A DNA stretch of 64,000 nt from JABDLO01 sp041749255 (GTDB lineage: Bacteria > Bacteroidota > Bacteroidia > Chitinophagales > Saprospiraceae), in NCBI GenBank assembly GCA_041749255.1, contig JBGTBR010000025.1, positions 1-64,000 on the forward strand, written 5' to 3'. Both the position numbers and the translations under genes were made by a program. A model generated the notes under the pieces. It was not told where the DNA came from and searched no databases. It saw only the letters and a list, made by a program, of their open reading frames with translations. Below, in pieces: positions 62,504-64,000 of the stretch (position 1 is the first letter of the stretch; each line of letters opens with the position of its first letter).

Positions 62504-62526
62504 CCGTTCACTGTTCCCCGTTCACC
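62504..62526. repeat. Right heptamer flank of four-helix gene 2
   Basis: CCGTTCACTGTTCCCCGTTCACC on the + strand: three ACCGTTC-type words inverted relative to the left flank at 62074-62098. It encodes the last five residues and the stop codon of pseB. Confidence 0.85.
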
Positions 62527-63533
62527 TCAAAAAAAGGATCAACATTCTCTCGAATCAATTGCCTCAGACTTTCCACCGTTTCCCACTCCGTATTTTCCCC
62601 GGAATTGTACCGAAAACCTTTTGCTACCCGCTTCGCCCCAAACTCCTTGACAAAATCATCCAGTTTCCAAATTGGCTTTGTCGGTAGTATGACATAATAA
62701 TCTCCCAGATCCCATGTATTATACGAATCCGACTCTGAGATCATTTCCTCATGAATCTTTTCTCCGGGACGGATACCTACTACAGGTTTTTCACAATCCG
62801 GACCAATGGCCTCAGCCACGTCCATGATTCTGTAGGAAGGGATTTTTGGTACAAAAAGCTCCCCTCCCCATGCATTTTCCAAAGCGTGCATGACCATTTC
62901 CACACCACCTTGCAAAGAAATATTAAACCGGGTCATTTCAGGAACAGTGATAGGTAAAAAACCCTCTTTTCGCTTTTTCAGGAAAAAGGGGATGACCGAT
63001 CCATTGGATCCCATCACATTTCCATAGCGAACCACTGAAAATCGAATGGGATTCCATCCTTTGATATTATTTGCAGCAATGAAGAGTTTATCGGATGTTA
63101 GCTTCGTCGCTCCATATAAGTTAATCGGGGCACAGGCCTTATCGGTGCTGAGCGCTACCACTCTTTCTACCTTGGTTTCCAGACAGGCTTCAATGACATT
63201 TTCTGCTCCTCCGATATTGGTTTTTATGCATTCACCCGGGTTGTACTCTGCAATGTGCACATGTTTCATGGCTGCAGCGTGGATGACATAGTCAATTCCG
63301 TTCAATGCACGGACTAACCGACTTTTATCTCGCACGTCACCAATAAAAAACCTCACTTGCGGATATCGGTCTGGAGGATATTCCATCGCCATCTGGTATT
63401 GCTTCTGCTCATCTCTAGAAAAGATCACCAGTCTTTTGATATTTGGAGAGGTCATTAAAATGTGGCTGGTGAGGGCTTTCCCTAAGGAGCCTGTACCACC
63501 GGTAATCAATAAACTTTTTGCTGTTAAATCCAT
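62508..63533 (-). CDS. pseB: UDP-GlcNAc 4,6-dehydratase, 5-inverting (PseB)
   Basis: 341 aa extended SDR. The NADP site is TGGTGSLG (11-18), and STDKACAPINLYGATK holds the catalytic Asp/Lys/Tyr set of PseB. It is the first step of the pseudaminic acid pathway: UDP-GlcNAc to the 4-keto-6-deoxy-L-AltNAc form, used by PseC encoded downstream. Its last residues (VNGEQ) and the TGA come from a heptamer repeat, so the original C-terminus was probably different. It lies 6 bp from the ABC-transporter gene, with which it is likely cotranscribed. Confidence 0.93.
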   Translation of the reverse strand: MDLTAKSLLITGGTGSLGKALTSHILMTSPNIKRLVIFSRDEQKQYQMAMEYPPDRYPQVRFFIGDVRDKSRLVRALNGIDYVIHAAAMKHVHIAEYNPGECIKTNIGGAENVIEACLETKVERVVALSTDKACAPINLYGATKLTSDKLFIAANNIKGWNPIRFSVVRYGNVMGSNGSVIPFFLKKRKEGFLPITVPEMTRFNISLQGGVEMVMHALENAWGGELFVPKIPSYRIMDVAEAIGPDCEKPVVGIRPGEKIHEEMISESDSYNTWDLGDYYVILPTKPIWKLDDFVKEFGAKRVAKGFRYNSGENTEWETVESLRQLIRENVDPFFEVNGEQ

Positions 63534-63539
63534 GTGTAT

Positions 63540-64000
63540 TTATAATTCTTGTAATTCTACCATTCTCTTAAACGAAACCGACTTACCAACCAATTCCTGG
63601 TAGCTTCCAATGTGATCGATTTGACCTTGTTTTAACACGACGACCCGGTCTGCATTACGGATGGTAGATAAGCGATGGGCTATAATGAGTATAGTGTACT
63701 GCCCCTTTAGCAGTTCGATGTTTTTCTGTATGGCTCGCTCGGTTTCTGAGTCGAGGGCTGAGGTGGCTTCGTCCATAAAAAGGAAGTCCACATCCTTGTA
63801 GAGTTCGCGGGCAATCGAGATTCGTTGTTTTTGCCCCCCGCTAAGGTTGATCCCATTGTTTCCCAGGCGAGCATTTTCCTTTTCTGGTTGATCTTTTACA
63901 AATTCCAGAATATTGGCTTTATTAAGGGCTTCCCAATAGCGTTTGAGGTTCTCCGGTGTCCGTCTAGCCCAAAAGGTAACGTTGTTGTATATGGTGTCAT
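63540..64000 (-). CDS. ABC exporter, C-terminal part of ATP-binding domain (cut by window edge)
   Basis: The frame is open from the window edge and about 153 residues of the C-terminal nucleotide-binding domain are visible. They include the ABC signature LSGGQKQR, Walker B DFLFMDEATSALD, the switch histidine in IAHRLS and a final helical tail. The type matches MsbA-like or multidrug/peptide exporters; the transmembrane part lies beyond the window. Being 6 bp upstream of pseB, it may export a lipid-linked glycan or be the last gene of a preceding block. Its start is not in view. Confidence 0.88.
   Translation of the reverse strand, partial: DTIYNNVTFWARRTPENLKRYWEALNKANILEFVKDQPEKENARLGNNGINLSGGQKQRISIARELYKDVDFLFMDEATSALDSETERAIQKNIELLKGQYTILIIAHRLSTIRNADRVVVLKQGQIDHIGSYQELVGKSVSFKRMVELQEL

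Overview
The window looks like a Bacteroidota chromosome, probably a Saprospiria- or Cytophagia-like lineage. The sequence is AT-rich, initiation relies little on Shine-Dalgarno sites and often uses TTG, and one promoter (12488-12518) matches the Bacteroidota consensus TTTG-N19-TAnnTTTG. Typical Bacteroidota families are present: a secreted BNR/VPS10 protein, an isolated ATPase with a DUF4143-type tail, YeaD-like mutarotase and four-helix-bundle S23 proteins. Genus cannot be assigned from the sequence alone.

Layout. 0-10 kb holds unlinked genes: a lipoprotein serine hydrolase, tRNA-Arg(TCG), a sterol-desaturase-family hydroxylase, tRNA-Cys(GCA), an amino-acid permease, a subtilisin-like lipoprotein, an adenylate cyclase/TPR protein and a hexose-6-P mutarotase. 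10-31 kb is a first surface-glycan region. It has a GT39-type membrane transferase, a GT2 and methyltransferase pair, a Wzx flippase, a set resembling enterobacterial common antigen genes (wecF, wecE, a wecD-like acetyltransferase, an elyC-like gene, wecB), an initiating sugar transferase, and a CapD/EpsN pair for a UDP-4-amino sugar. 31-45 kb has a second initiating transferase, an acyl module (ACP, KAS III, SDR, two NeuD-type acyltransferases), an AsnB-type amidotransferase, a sulfotransferase, a GDP-mannose 3,5-epimerase-like enzyme between two paralogous deacetylase-like genes, and three glycosyltransferases. 45-64 kb has another GT4, an EpsG-like polymerase and two adjacent nonulosonic-acid modules: a NeuA/B/C/D-type set with a CBS-nucleotidyltransferase, PIG-L deacetylase and N-formyltransferase, and a pseudaminic-acid set (PseB, PseC, PseH, PseI, a second formyltransferase and a NeuB-PseF fusion). 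The 3' part of an ABC exporter ends the window. Almost everything from 14.5 to 64 kb is on the minus strand with many 4-bp overlaps, so long polycistronic transcripts are likely.

How it works together (inference). Two initiating transferases start lipid-linked glycans. Dedicated pathways supply Fuc4NAc/ManNAc-type sugars, UDP-4-amino sugars, a GDP-mannose-derived sugar and CMP-nonulosonates. Acyl, formyl, sulfo, methyl and amido tailoring decorate them, and Wzx, EpsG-like Wzy and possibly the ABC exporter assemble and export the products.

The most unusual signal is not a gene cluster. Patches of short tandem words, mostly 7 nt (ACCGTTC, AGCTCGT, ACTTTCG, TTAACAN, TTTCAAC, GAAAAGT, GCAGTTN), fill gaps between genes in the outer parts of the window, often start exactly at stop codons, and sit inside the pseC coding sequence as three in-frame insertions. 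Both four-helix-bundle (S23/Avd-fold) genes are bracketed by inverted copies of such words, each with a different word. This suggests small repeat-bounded cassettes that spread repeat words, a candidate undescribed repeat/mobile system.
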